From positions 509,333 to 573,332 of the forward strand of contig NZ_JAHKNI010000001.1 of the NCBI RefSeq assembly GCF_018860155.1: a stretch of 64,000 nt of DNA, in the 5' to 3' direction. Numbering within the stretch: position 1 is the first letter of the stretch; each line of letters opens with the position of its first letter. The notes below the pieces were generated by a model. It was not told where the DNA came from. It worked only from the letters and a program-made list of their open reading frames with translations, and made no database searches. This DNA comes from Nocardia albiluteola (GTDB taxonomy: Bacteria; Actinomycetota; Actinomycetes; Mycobacteriales; Mycobacteriaceae). A program made the position numbers and the translations under genes. Positions 44,932 to 52,912 of this stretch are shown here, in pieces.

Positions 44932-47010
44932 GTGACCAACGACAACTCGACCTCGCCGCCGTGGCTGCAGGGCCACGGCGGTGACACGACCACCGAGCAC
45001 GACGATCCGACCGTGGCTCCGCACAACGACGGACGGGTGGACGAACCCGCACCGGACGCCGAGCCGGCCGAATCGAGCTACGACGGGGCGGGCGAGGAGG
45101 AGCAGGCATCCGGGATGTTCCCGCCGGTGCCCGACTCGATGGAGCAGACTCCGTTCCCGGGCGGGCCGCAGTTCGAGCACGACCATCAGCCCGGTCCGGA
45201 ACAGCATCTGGGTGCCCAGTCGCAGTTCCCGCTCGAGGGGCAGTTCCCGGAGCACCAGTTCGGCCAGGAGCACCAGGGCGCGTTCCCGCCGCCCGGCGGC
45301 CAGCCGATGGGCGGATTCCCGCCGCCCTCGCCCTTCACGCCGCAGGGGCAGTTCGCGCCGAACCCCGGTTTCGCGCCGCCCGGCGGCTTCCCGATGCCGG
45401 AGCAGGGCGGTCCGTTCGCCCCGCCCGGCGGCCCGGCGGATCCGACGTCGTTCGCGCCGCCCAACTTCGGCGATCTGCCGCCGCAGCCCTACGGCGAGAT
45501 GCCCGGCCCGGAGGCGGGCGCGCAGCCGAATTTCAGTGAGCCACCGGTGAATTACGGTGAGGCGCGCCAGGAGACGCCCTACGGCGAGGTGCGCCAGGAG
45601 ATCGGCAGCGACGGCATGGTCCGCCGCGTGTTCAACGAGGATCCGCAGGCTGCGCCCGCGGCGGAACCGCAGCAGTACGGCGGCGAGCAGTTCAGCTGGG
45701 CCCCGCCGCCGCCACCCGCGCCCCCGGCGTATCAGCCGCCGCCGCAGCAGCAGTCGCAGCCCGGTGGGTGGGGCGGTCCGCCCAGCCAGCCGAACTTCCC
45801 GCAGCAGCACCCCCCGCAGCAACCGCCGCAGGCGCAGCAGCCTCCCCAGCCGCCGCAGCAGCAGCCGCCGCAGCAGCAGGGTTTCACGCCGCAGCACATG
45901 CAGCAGCAGCTCGGGCAGCCCGGCCATTCGGTGAACGACCTGAACCTGCTCAAGCGGGCGCGGCGCTCGCCGCGCAGTGGCTGGCGCCGCGCGGTGCACA
46001 AGATGTCCGGTGGTGCGATCAATCCGGGTGAGTCCTCGGCGGATGTCGTCGTCCGGGAGCTCACCGAGCGGGTGAATCAGCCGGTTCGCGGCGACTACCG
46101 GATCGCGATCCTGTCGCTCAAGGGCGGCGTCGGCAAGACCACGACGACCGTCGGCCTCGGCTCGACCTTCGCCTCCGTGCGCGGCGACCGCGTCATCGCC
46201 ATCGACGCCAACCCCGACCTCGGCACGCTCGCGCACCGGGTGCCGCGCCAGACCCGCTCCACGGTCCGGAATCTGCTGGAGGACCGCAACATCAGTCGCT
46301 ACTCGGACGTGCGGGCGCACACCTCGCAGGCCCCGAGCCGACTGGAAGTGCTTGCCAGCGAACAGGATCCGGCGGTATCGGAGGCCTTCAGCGAGGAGGA
46401 CTACCGCCGCGCGATCAGCATCCTGCAGCAGTTCTACAACATCATCCTCACCGACTGCGGTACCGGTCTGATGCACTCGGCGATGTCGGGCGTGCTGGAC
46501 ATGGCCAGCTCGCTGATCCTGGTGACCTCCCCGGCGATCGACGGCGCGCGCAGCGCCTCGGCCACGCTGGACTGGCTCGAGCATCACGGCTACAACAAGC
46601 TGGTCGAGCGAACCGTGGTGGTGGTCAACGCCTCTCGGCGCGGCGCGTCCACGGTGGATCTGGATCAGTTGCGCAAGCTGTTCCTGGACCGCACCCGGGC
46701 GGTGCAGGTGGTGCCGTTCGACGACCACCTCGCCGAGGGCGCGGAGATCGATCTGGAGCTGGTGAGCAAGCCGACCCGCACCGCCCTACTGGAGCTGGCG
46801 GCAATGGTGGCCGACGACTTCGGCTTCAACGTTCCGCAGGCCCCGTTCCCGCTGCCGAACCAGTACCCGGGCCAGCCGGGACAGTTCCCGGGCGGCCCGG
46901 GTCAGTACCCGGGTCAGGGGCCGTTCCCCGGTCCGCAGGGCCCTTACCCCGGCCAGCCGGGACCGTATCCGGGAGACCCGTTCGCGGGACCGGATCACTA
47001 CGGTCAGTAG
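44932..47010 (+). CDS. ESX-associated MinD/ParA-like ATPase with Pro/Gln-rich N-terminus (EspI-like)
   Basis: A 692-aa protein. Residues 1-330 are low complexity (FPPPGGQP, PPQQQ runs). A basic segment then leads into a MinD-like ATPase domain with deviant Walker A KGGVGKTTTT at 397-406, followed by IDANPDLGTLAHRVP and ILTDCGTGLMH. The C-terminal 50 residues are PGQPG/QYPG repeats. The layout matches EspI and other MinD proteins of ESX type VII secretion loci, but no ESX gene lies nearby. GTG at 44932 follows GATGGGGGA. Role in secretion is inference. Confidence 0.82.
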   Translation: MTNDNSTSPPWLQGHGGDTTTEHDDPTVAPHNDGRVDEPAPDAEPAESSYDGAGEEEQASGMFPPVPDSMEQTPFPGGPQFEHDHQPGPEQHLGAQSQFPLEGQFPEHQFGQEHQGAFPPPGGQPMGGFPPPSPFTPQGQFAPNPGFAPPGGFPMPEQGGPFAPPGGPADPTSFAPPNFGDLPPQPYGEMPGPEAGAQPNFSEPPVNYGEARQETPYGEVRQEIGSDGMVRRVFNEDPQAAPAAEPQQYGGEQFSWAPPPPPAPPAYQPPPQQQSQPGGWGGPPSQPNFPQQHPPQQPPQAQQPPQPPQQQPPQQQGFTPQHMQQQLGQPGHSVNDLNLLKRARRSPRSGWRRAVHKMSGGAINPGESSADVVVRELTERVNQPVRGDYRIAILSLKGGVGKTTTTVGLGSTFASVRGDRVIAIDANPDLGTLAHRVPRQTRSTVRNLLEDRNISRYSDVRAHTSQAPSRLEVLASEQDPAVSEAFSEEDYRRAISILQQFYNIILTDCGTGLMHSAMSGVLDMASSLILVTSPAIDGARSASATLDWLEHHGYNKLVERTVVVVNASRRGASTVDLDQLRKLFLDRTRAVQVVPFDDHLAEGAEIDLELVSKPTRTALLELAAMVADDFGFNVPQAPFPLPNQYPGQPGQFPGGPGQYPGQGPFPGPQGPYPGQPGPYPGDPFAGPDHYGQ

Positions 47011-47339
47011 CGCTGCGAACCGCCCAGGGGTGCAACGCGATAACGAACGGCTCGGCGAATCATGGTGATTCGCCGAGCCTTTCGGTTTCCGGGAGGCGCG
47101 CGTCCCGGTCGTGATGGCGTGAACAGGGCGGACCGGGAAGCGCTTTGCGGCTCGCGGATGACCGAAATACGTGTCGGGAAATCCGGCCGCCGTCGAATTC
47201 GCCGTGTGGGGTGCCGCCATGAGTGGGCGCGTTCCGATCGCGCAGGAGCGTGTGTCCAGTCAGATTGTCGGCAGGATCGATCGTGATTGGCTGCACGCCA
47301 GTTGATTTCGTCCCTAGCGCGCCGCAGTGGCCGTGTGCG
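47011..47339. other. Intergenic region with terminator only
   Basis: About 330 bp between the MinD-like gene and the LysR gene. Apart from the terminator at 47049-47079 I see no supported gene or RNA. Confidence 0.5.
47049..47079. terminator. Intrinsic terminator between MinD-like and LysR genes
   Basis: Perfect 14-bp stem (GGCTCGGCGAATCA with its complement) and a 3-nt loop, followed by TTTCGGTTT. It probably also serves the minus-strand LysR gene. Confidence 0.88.
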
Positions 47340-48260
47340 TCAGCATTCCCCGGCGGTCACGGTGTGGGCGGCGGTGTGGAAGGCGTCGAGCACCGTGGCC
47401 ACGGCGGGGCGGCGCTCGGCGTGCGGGCGGGTGGCCAGGTCGTACAGGCGGGCCGCGCGGACGCCGGAGAGGCGCAGCACCGCGAGGCCGGGGTGGCGTA
47501 CGGCGTGGCGCGGTATCAGGGCGACGCCGTGCCCGGCCGCCACCAGCTCCTCGATGACGCTGAAATCGTTGAGCCGCTGAGTAATTCGTGGTTGGACGCC
47601 GGTGACGGTGGCGATCGATCGCAGGACGTCGTCGACGGGGAAGCCGCCGCGCACGCTGAGCCAGGACTCCTGCGCCAGCTCCTGTGGGGTGACCGTTTCG
47701 CGATCGGCCAGACGGTGGCCGCGGGCGACAACGACGTCGATCGGCTCGCGCATCAACTGCTGTGCGGCGACCCTGGGCCCGGATATCGAGCCGGCGCGCT
47801 CGTCGCGATGGGTCAGCACGACGTCGTAGTCGGCGAGCAGGCGCGGCACGGCGGTGGGCGGCACGTCCTCATCGCGGGCGACGATGTCGACCCCGCTCTC
47901 GGCGAGTGCGGCCAGCACGTGCGGCAGCAGCAGCGCGGCCCCGGACGGGAACAGCGCCACCCGCACCTGCCCGCGCGGTGAGCCCCGGTACAGCGCCATC
48001 TCGGCCGCGGCGCGGTCCATCGCGGCGAGCACCTCATCGGCCCGGATCGCCAGCGCGTGGCCGGCGTCGGTCAGCCGCACCCGGCGCCCGTCGGGTTCCA
48101 GCAGCGCCACCCCGGCCTCCCGCGCGAGCGCCTTCAGCTGCTGCGACACCGCGGACGGCGTCATCGACAGCGCCTCGGCGACCCGCGCGACCGTGCCGCG
48201 ATCGGCGAATTCGCGCAGCACCCGCAGCCGCTCGGCGGAGGTGAAGGATCCTTCCTGCAT
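47340..48260 (-). CDS. LysR family transcriptional regulator
   Basis: A 306-aa regulator. The N-terminal helix-turn-helix is clear (RVAEALSMTPSAVSQQLKALAREAGVALLEPDGRRVRLTDAG). The C-terminal periplasmic-binding-like domain follows from about residue 95 (GQVRVALFPSGAALLLPHVL). Its ATG at 48260 is divergent from an EamA-type exporter with an A/T-rich 66-bp gap, the usual LysR arrangement; the exporter is the probable target. Confidence 0.93.
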   Translation of the reverse strand: MQEGSFTSAERLRVLREFADRGTVARVAEALSMTPSAVSQQLKALAREAGVALLEPDGRRVRLTDAGHALAIRADEVLAAMDRAAAEMALYRGSPRGQVRVALFPSGAALLLPHVLAALAESGVDIVARDEDVPPTAVPRLLADYDVVLTHRDERAGSISGPRVAAQQLMREPIDVVVARGHRLADRETVTPQELAQESWLSVRGGFPVDDVLRSIATVTGVQPRITQRLNDFSVIEELVAAGHGVALIPRHAVRHPGLAVLRLSGVRAARLYDLATRPHAERRPAVATVLDAFHTAAHTVTAGEC

Positions 48261-48326
48261 TGTTCAGTTTTACTACAGTATCAATCCACTTATATTCGAT
48301 TGTTCTAATAGATCCGCGTCCTCAAG

Positions 48327-49292
48327 ATGAGCGGTGTGAGTTACCGTGATCGTCTGCTCGGCTTGGCCGTCGTACTGCTTTGGGGGCTGAACTTCCTGGC
48401 TCTGCATATCGGGGTGGAGCACTTTCCGCCGCTGTTCTTCGCGGGGTTGCGATTCGCGGTGATCGCGGTGCCCGTGCTGATTCTGGTGCCGCGGCCGCGG
48501 GTGCCGCTGCGGTGGCTGTTGCTGTACGGGTTCGGATTCGGGGTGCTGCAGTTCGCGTTCCTGTTCACCGCCATGCGCGCGGGCATGCCGACCGGGCTGT
48601 CCTCACTGGTGCTGCAGTCCTCGGCGCCGTTCACCGTGCTGCTCGGCTCGCTGCTGCTGCGCGAAAGGCTCGGGGCCACAAAGATTCTCGGGCTGGCCAC
48701 CGCGTTACTCGGTATGGTGGTCATCGGGTGGGACCGGGCCCAGCACGCCGCGCTGGTGCCCGTGCTGCTGACGCTGGCGGGCGGGCTCGGATGGGCGCTG
48801 GGCAATATCGGCTCACGGCTCGCCGCGGCGGGCTCTGCCTCGGATCCCGCCCGGAAGGTCGATCCACTGCACCTGACGCTGTGGATGGCGGTGGTGCCGC
48901 CGATCCCGTTGTTCGCGCTGTCGCTGCTGATCGAGGGGCCGATTGCGGGTGTTCATGCGCTCGCGGCCTCCTTCTCGGCCACGGGCTGGCCCGCTCTCGC
49001 CGCACTGGCATACACGGTGGTGCTGGCCACCGTGGTGGGCTCGGGTCTGTGGACCTATCTGATGGGCCGCTATCCGGCGGGCGCGGTCGCACCGCTCTCG
49101 CTGATGGTTCCCGTGGTGGGCATCCCCGCGTCGTGGGCCTTCCTGGGCGAGCGGCCGACGGCCCCGTCGCTGATCGGTGGAGTGATCGTGATCGCGGGCG
49201 CGTTCGCGGCGACCTCCGGTGGGCGGCGCCGGGACGTGGTGCCGAACGATTCGCCGGTCCTGGACATGCAGGCGGTGCCAGTCCAGCAGTAA
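48327..49292 (+). CDS. EamA family (DMT superfamily) transporter
   Basis: A 321-aa inner-membrane protein with about ten helices in two EamA repeats. The first repeat ends at the LLGSLLLRERLGATKILGLATALLGMVVIG motif and the second at PASWAFLGERPTAPSLIGGVIVIAGA. Such proteins export amino acids, metabolites or toxins. ATG at 48327 and GTG at 48336 are both possible. Divergent from the LysR gene, which likely controls it. Confidence 0.92.
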   Translation: MSGVSYRDRLLGLAVVLLWGLNFLALHIGVEHFPPLFFAGLRFAVIAVPVLILVPRPRVPLRWLLLYGFGFGVLQFAFLFTAMRAGMPTGLSSLVLQSSAPFTVLLGSLLLRERLGATKILGLATALLGMVVIGWDRAQHAALVPVLLTLAGGLGWALGNIGSRLAAAGSASDPARKVDPLHLTLWMAVVPPIPLFALSLLIEGPIAGVHALAASFSATGWPALAALAYTVVLATVVGSGLWTYLMGRYPAGAVAPLSLMVPVVGIPASWAFLGERPTAPSLIGGVIVIAGAFAATSGGRRRDVVPNDSPVLDMQAVPVQQ

Positions 49293-49392
49293 CTCGGCAA
49301 CGGAACCGTTGGTCCGAAACTTGCCGCACCCTTCGTCTCCGGGGCCCGGATCGACCGCCTACAGTATTGCCCGGCGTGGAGGTCCCGAACAG

Positions 49393-51150
49393 ATGGCAGA
49401 ACGGTATGGGGTCGTCTCCCGAAGAGCAGTTCTTCGCGGGGCGGCCGTCGCGGGTGCGGTAACCGCTGGGGCTTTGACGGTGCGCCCGGTTCCGGCCGCC
49501 GCCGCCCCCGCGCGCCGGGTCGCAGTCTTCGGCGGCGGCGTGGCCGGGCTCACGGCCGCGCACGAGCTGGCCGAGCGGGGATTCGCGGTCACCCTGTACG
49601 AACCCCGGGCCCTGGGCGGTAAAGCTCGCAGCATCGCGGTGCCCGGCACCGGCCGCGGTGGCCGTCCGGATCTGCCCGGCGAGCACGGCTTCCGCTTCTT
49701 TCCTGGCTTCTACCACCATGTTCCGGACACGATGCGGCGAATCCCATTCCCGGGCAACGCCAATGGCGTGTGGGACAACTTGGTCGCCGCCCCCGAGGCG
49801 CGGTTCTCCCGCAACGGGTCCCCGGACAGCATCCTGCCGATGGGCAAGGGCAGGTCGTGGGCCAACCCGGACGACTTTCGGCAGACCCTCGCCTCGGGGA
49901 TCGCGACCTCGGCACGCATGCCGACGACCGACGCGTCCCACTTCGTCAACCGGCTGCTCGTCTTCAACACCAGCTGCGATGCGCGCCGGCTCGGGCAGTG
50001 GGAGCACGTGGCGTGGCGCGATTTCCTCGGCGCGAGCGCTCGCTCCACGGAATTCCGGGTGCTGATGTCGCGCACCCTGACCACGCTGCTGGTCGCCGCC
50101 AAGGACGATCGGGCCAGTACCCGCACCATCGGCACCATGGGCGAGCAGTTCCTGGGCAACCCGATGGAGATCGGCAACGACGGCCCGCTGGACCGGCTGC
50201 TCGACGGCCCGACCTCGCGGGCGTGGATCGACCCCTGGGTCCAGCACCTGCGCGGTCTCGGCGTGCGCTTCGAGACCGGGCGGCTGCGCGGGCTCGAGGT
50301 GCGCGATCGCCGGATCGCGGGCGCCCGGATCACCGACGGTGCGGGCACCGAAAGCGCGGTCGACGCAGACCATTTCGTGCTCGCCGTGCCGGTCGACGTG
50401 GCCCGTCGGCTGTGGACGCCCGAAATCCTGGCGGTGCAACCGGAATTGGCGGCGATGGACCGCCTGACCGTGGACTGGATGACCGGTATCCAGTTCTATC
50501 TGCGCCGCCCGGCGGGAATCGCCCGCGGGCATACCGCCTACATCGATTCGCCGTGGTCGCTGACCTCCATCGCGCAGAATCAATTCTGGTCTCGCACACC
50601 GCTTTCCGGATTCGGCGACGGGACGGTGCGGGACTGCCTCTCGGTGGACGTCTCGAACTGGAACGTCCCCGGAATCCTGTTCGGCAAGCCGGCTCGGGAA
50701 TGCACGCACGAGCAGATCGCGCGCGAGGTCTGGGCGCAGCTGCGCGCGGCGCTGGCGGGCAAGGTCGAATTGCGCGACGCCGATCTGCATTCGTGGTTCC
50801 TGGATTCGGGCGTCACCTGGGATCCGGCACGGGGCGTCAACAACAATGCCGATCCGCTGCTGATCAATACGGTCGGCTCCTGGTCCGCGCGCCCGCAGCC
50901 GCACGGCGCGCTGGAAAATCTGTTCCTCGCCGGTGATTACGTGCGCACCACCATCGATCTGGCCACCATGGAGGGCGCCTGCGAGGCCGCGCGTCGCGCG
51001 GTCAACGCGCTGCTGGACACGGTCGGCTCGAATGCCCCGCGCTGCAAGCTCTTCCCGCTGTACCGCGCGGTCGAGCTCGAGCCGATGCGTCAGGCCGATA
51101 TCGCGCGGTACGCCGCGGGGCAGCCGAACCTCTTCGATACCCCAGACTGA
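49393..51150 (+). CDS. Tat-exported FAD-dependent oxidoreductase (phytoene desaturase/HpnE-like)
   Basis: A 585-aa flavoprotein with a twin-arginine signal (SRRAVLRGAAVAGAVTAGALTV), so it is exported folded with cofactor. The FAD-binding fingerprint VFGGGVAGLTAAHELAERGFAVTLYE begins near residue 40. The C-terminal NLFLAGDYVRTTIDLATMEGACEAARRAVNALL is the family's second FAD motif. It resembles hydroxysqualene dehydroxylase or carotene desaturase-like enzymes. GGAGG lies 10 nt before ATG 49393. Substrate unknown, perhaps an envelope isoprenoid or lipid. Confidence 0.78.
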   Translation: MAERYGVVSRRAVLRGAAVAGAVTAGALTVRPVPAAAAPARRVAVFGGGVAGLTAAHELAERGFAVTLYEPRALGGKARSIAVPGTGRGGRPDLPGEHGFRFFPGFYHHVPDTMRRIPFPGNANGVWDNLVAAPEARFSRNGSPDSILPMGKGRSWANPDDFRQTLASGIATSARMPTTDASHFVNRLLVFNTSCDARRLGQWEHVAWRDFLGASARSTEFRVLMSRTLTTLLVAAKDDRASTRTIGTMGEQFLGNPMEIGNDGPLDRLLDGPTSRAWIDPWVQHLRGLGVRFETGRLRGLEVRDRRIAGARITDGAGTESAVDADHFVLAVPVDVARRLWTPEILAVQPELAAMDRLTVDWMTGIQFYLRRPAGIARGHTAYIDSPWSLTSIAQNQFWSRTPLSGFGDGTVRDCLSVDVSNWNVPGILFGKPARECTHEQIAREVWAQLRAALAGKVELRDADLHSWFLDSGVTWDPARGVNNNADPLLINTVGSWSARPQPHGALENLFLAGDYVRTTIDLATMEGACEAARRAVNALLDTVGSNAPRCKLFPLYRAVELEPMRQADIARYAAGQPNLFDTPD

Positions 51151-51239
51151 GCGGGACGGGGGTCCGCGCCGGGGACCGCCGTCGCCGGATCTGAACAAAT
51201 TGCTGGTCTCCGGCGTTGTCGCGCAGTTCAATTTATTGC

Positions 51240-51857
51240 ATGAGCGAAATCACCACTGCGGCAGAACTTCGCGAACTGCTGGGGGAGCCGAACCATCGCG
51301 TCGCCACCAAGGAGCGTCCGGCACTGCATCCGCGCGACCGGGAGTGGATCGCCACCTCGCCGTTCGTGGTGCTGGCGACCAGCGACGCCGAGGGCAACTG
51401 CGATGCCTCCCCGAAGGGCGATCCGGCCGGATTCGTGAAGGTGCTCGACGACCGGACGATCGCGATCCCCGAGCGTCCGGGCAATCGCCGCGCCGACGGC
51501 TATCTGAACATTCTGTCCAATCCGCATGTGGGCGTTATCTTCCTGATTCCGGGTCGCGGTGAGACCCTGCGGGTCAACGGCCGCGCCCGACTGCTCACCG
51601 ACGCCCCGTACTTCGACGACATGATCGTCAAGGGCCATCGCCCCATCCTCGCCGTCGAGGTCGCGATCGAGCAGATCTTCTTCCACTGCGCCAAGGCCTT
51701 CATGCGCAGCAGCCTGTGGCAGCCCGAGGGCTGGCCCGAGGACACGCTGCCCAGCGCCGCGGCGCTGACGAAGGAGATTCAGCTCAACGTCACCGAATCC
51801 CTCGAGGAGCTGGAGAAGCACTACTCGCCGGAGACCTACCGGAAGATGCTGTACTGA
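51240..51857 (+). CDS. Pyridoxamine 5'-phosphate oxidase family FMN protein (MSMEG_1061 type)
   Basis: A 205-aa split-barrel flavoprotein. The segment TSPFVVLATSDAEGNCDASPKGDPAGFV and the RADGYLNILSNPHVGVIFLIPGRGETLRVNGRA strands match the PPOX-type subgroup named after MSMEG_1061. The C-terminal helix pair (VTESLEELEKHYSPETYRKML) is also typical. Probably an FMN- or F420-dependent reductase or a scavenging protein; substrate not predictable. Convergent with the small HTH gene. Confidence 0.85.
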   Translation: MSEITTAAELRELLGEPNHRVATKERPALHPRDREWIATSPFVVLATSDAEGNCDASPKGDPAGFVKVLDDRTIAIPERPGNRRADGYLNILSNPHVGVIFLIPGRGETLRVNGRARLLTDAPYFDDMIVKGHRPILAVEVAIEQIFFHCAKAFMRSSLWQPEGWPEDTLPSAAALTKEIQLNVTESLEELEKHYSPETYRKMLY

Positions 51858-51867
51858 CAACACGGTC

Positions 51868-52182
51868 TTATCGCCGTTCGGGCCGGGTTGTGCCCGCGCG
51901 GTTCAGGATCGCCTGTAGCGCCTCGGCATGCGTTGCCAGACAACGGAGTCCGTGATCGGTGGCGCGCACGGTCGTCTTCGGTACCCGTCCGGAATACGTG
52001 CGCTGCTGCTCGAGGTATCCGTCCTTGCGCAACGTGGTCAGCTGCTTGGACAGTGCCGAATCCGACAGCCCGACCGCATCGCGCAGGAATCCGAAATCAC
52101 ACCCCTCGGCCGCGGACAACACCGACATCACCGCCAGCCGCGTCGGGTCCGAGAGCAACCGGTCCAGTTCCGGTCCACTCAT
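51868..52182 (-). CDS. Small winged-helix regulator (HTH_34 type), 104 aa
   Basis: DNA-binding protein consisting only of a MarR/ArsR-like winged helix (LSDPTRLAVMSVLSAAEGCDFGFLRDAVGLSDSALSKQLTTLRKDGYLEQ, wing in YSGRVPKTTVRAT). These proteins usually repress the membrane-protein gene with which they are cotranscribed. The ATG overlaps the stop of that gene (ATGA). Confidence 0.88.
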   Translation of the reverse strand: MSGPELDRLLSDPTRLAVMSVLSAAEGCDFGFLRDAVGLSDSALSKQLTTLRKDGYLEQQRTYSGRVPKTTVRATDHGLRCLATHAEALQAILNRAGTTRPERR

Positions 52183-52700
52183 CGGCCCGGACGCTGCCCG
52201 GACGCCGTGACGAACCGCTGGCCTGAGGCGAACAGCAGGGTCGCTACCGCCGCGAACGTCACGCCGGTGACCGTGTGCGGATATCCGGGCACCCCCAGCG
52301 CGTCGGCGAGCGACTGGCCCAGGCCGGTGCCGTACCGCGCGATCACGAATACCCCCGCTACCAGTATCAGCAGGATCGTGGCCCGCACCCGCATGTTCGG
52401 CGGGCTCTGGCGGGCGGCCACTCCTCGCGCCAGGCTCAGCGGCGCCGCTCCGGTGAACATCCGCACACCCAGCACCACCACCAGCACCAGCGCGATCGCC
52501 GCCGCGATCACCTTCGCGCCGGTGAGGTCCACGAAATCGTTCGCCGCGCTCGCTCCGGCGCTGAGCACGAACATCGCCGGATAGATCCAGATCGGCATGC
52601 CCGCGGCCCGCTCGGTTCGCTCCTGATGCTCACGCATCATCGCCAGCGCCTCCCGCGCTCGCTGCTGCTCGGTCATGTCGTTGTCCTTGTGCTCGTTCAT
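52179..52700 (-). CDS. Four-helix membrane protein cotranscribed with the HTH regulator
   Basis: An integral membrane protein of about 173 aa with four hydrophobic segments (WIYPAMFVLSAGASAAND, VIAAAIALVLVVVLGVRMF, ATILLILVAGVFVIARYG, TGVTFAAVATLLFASG) after a charged N-terminus. ATG at 52700 is near a GGGGAGA site; ATG at 52676, with AAGGA 7 nt upstream, is equally plausible. It precedes the winged-helix gene and overlaps it. Family not recognised. A 51-bp dyad lies upstream. Confidence 0.75.
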   Translation of the reverse strand: MNEHKDNDMTEQQRAREALAMMREHQERTERAAGMPIWIYPAMFVLSAGASAANDFVDLTGAKVIAAAIALVLVVVLGVRMFTGAAPLSLARGVAARQSPPNMRVRATILLILVAGVFVIARYGTGLGQSLADALGVPGYPHTVTGVTFAAVATLLFASGQRFVTASGQRPGR

Positions 52701-52715
52701 CATTCTCCCCAATCG

Positions 52716-52766
52716 ACTACTTGCTTACCTGGAAAGTACATACTCCTTTCCGGTAGGACAAGTAGT
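52716..52766. promoter_or_regulatory. 51-bp dyad upstream of the membrane protein/HTH operon
   Basis: Outer arms ACTACTTG (52716-52723) and CAAGTAGT (52759-52766), inner arms GGAAAG (52731-52736) and CTTTCC (52746-52751), all symmetric about 52741. Probable operator for the winged-helix regulator; it covers the promoter region. Confidence 0.6.
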
Positions 52767-52899
52767 AAAAATCTTGGGATCGCCCCACCCTGGCCCACGC
52801 CGAGCGGTACTCGGAGCCAGGTGGGTACACGCGCGCGACCGGCCCGCAATTGCATGTCCGCCTCGTCACCCGCCCAACGCCGACGCGGCCGATCGCGGA

Positions 52900-52905
52900 T
52901 AGGAT
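52900..52905 (+). promoter_or_regulatory. -10 element TAGGAT of murT-gatD (leaderless)
   Basis: TAGGAT followed by 7 nt and GTG at 52913, with no ribosome site. Confidence 0.55.
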
Positions 52906-52912
52906 TCCCCGC

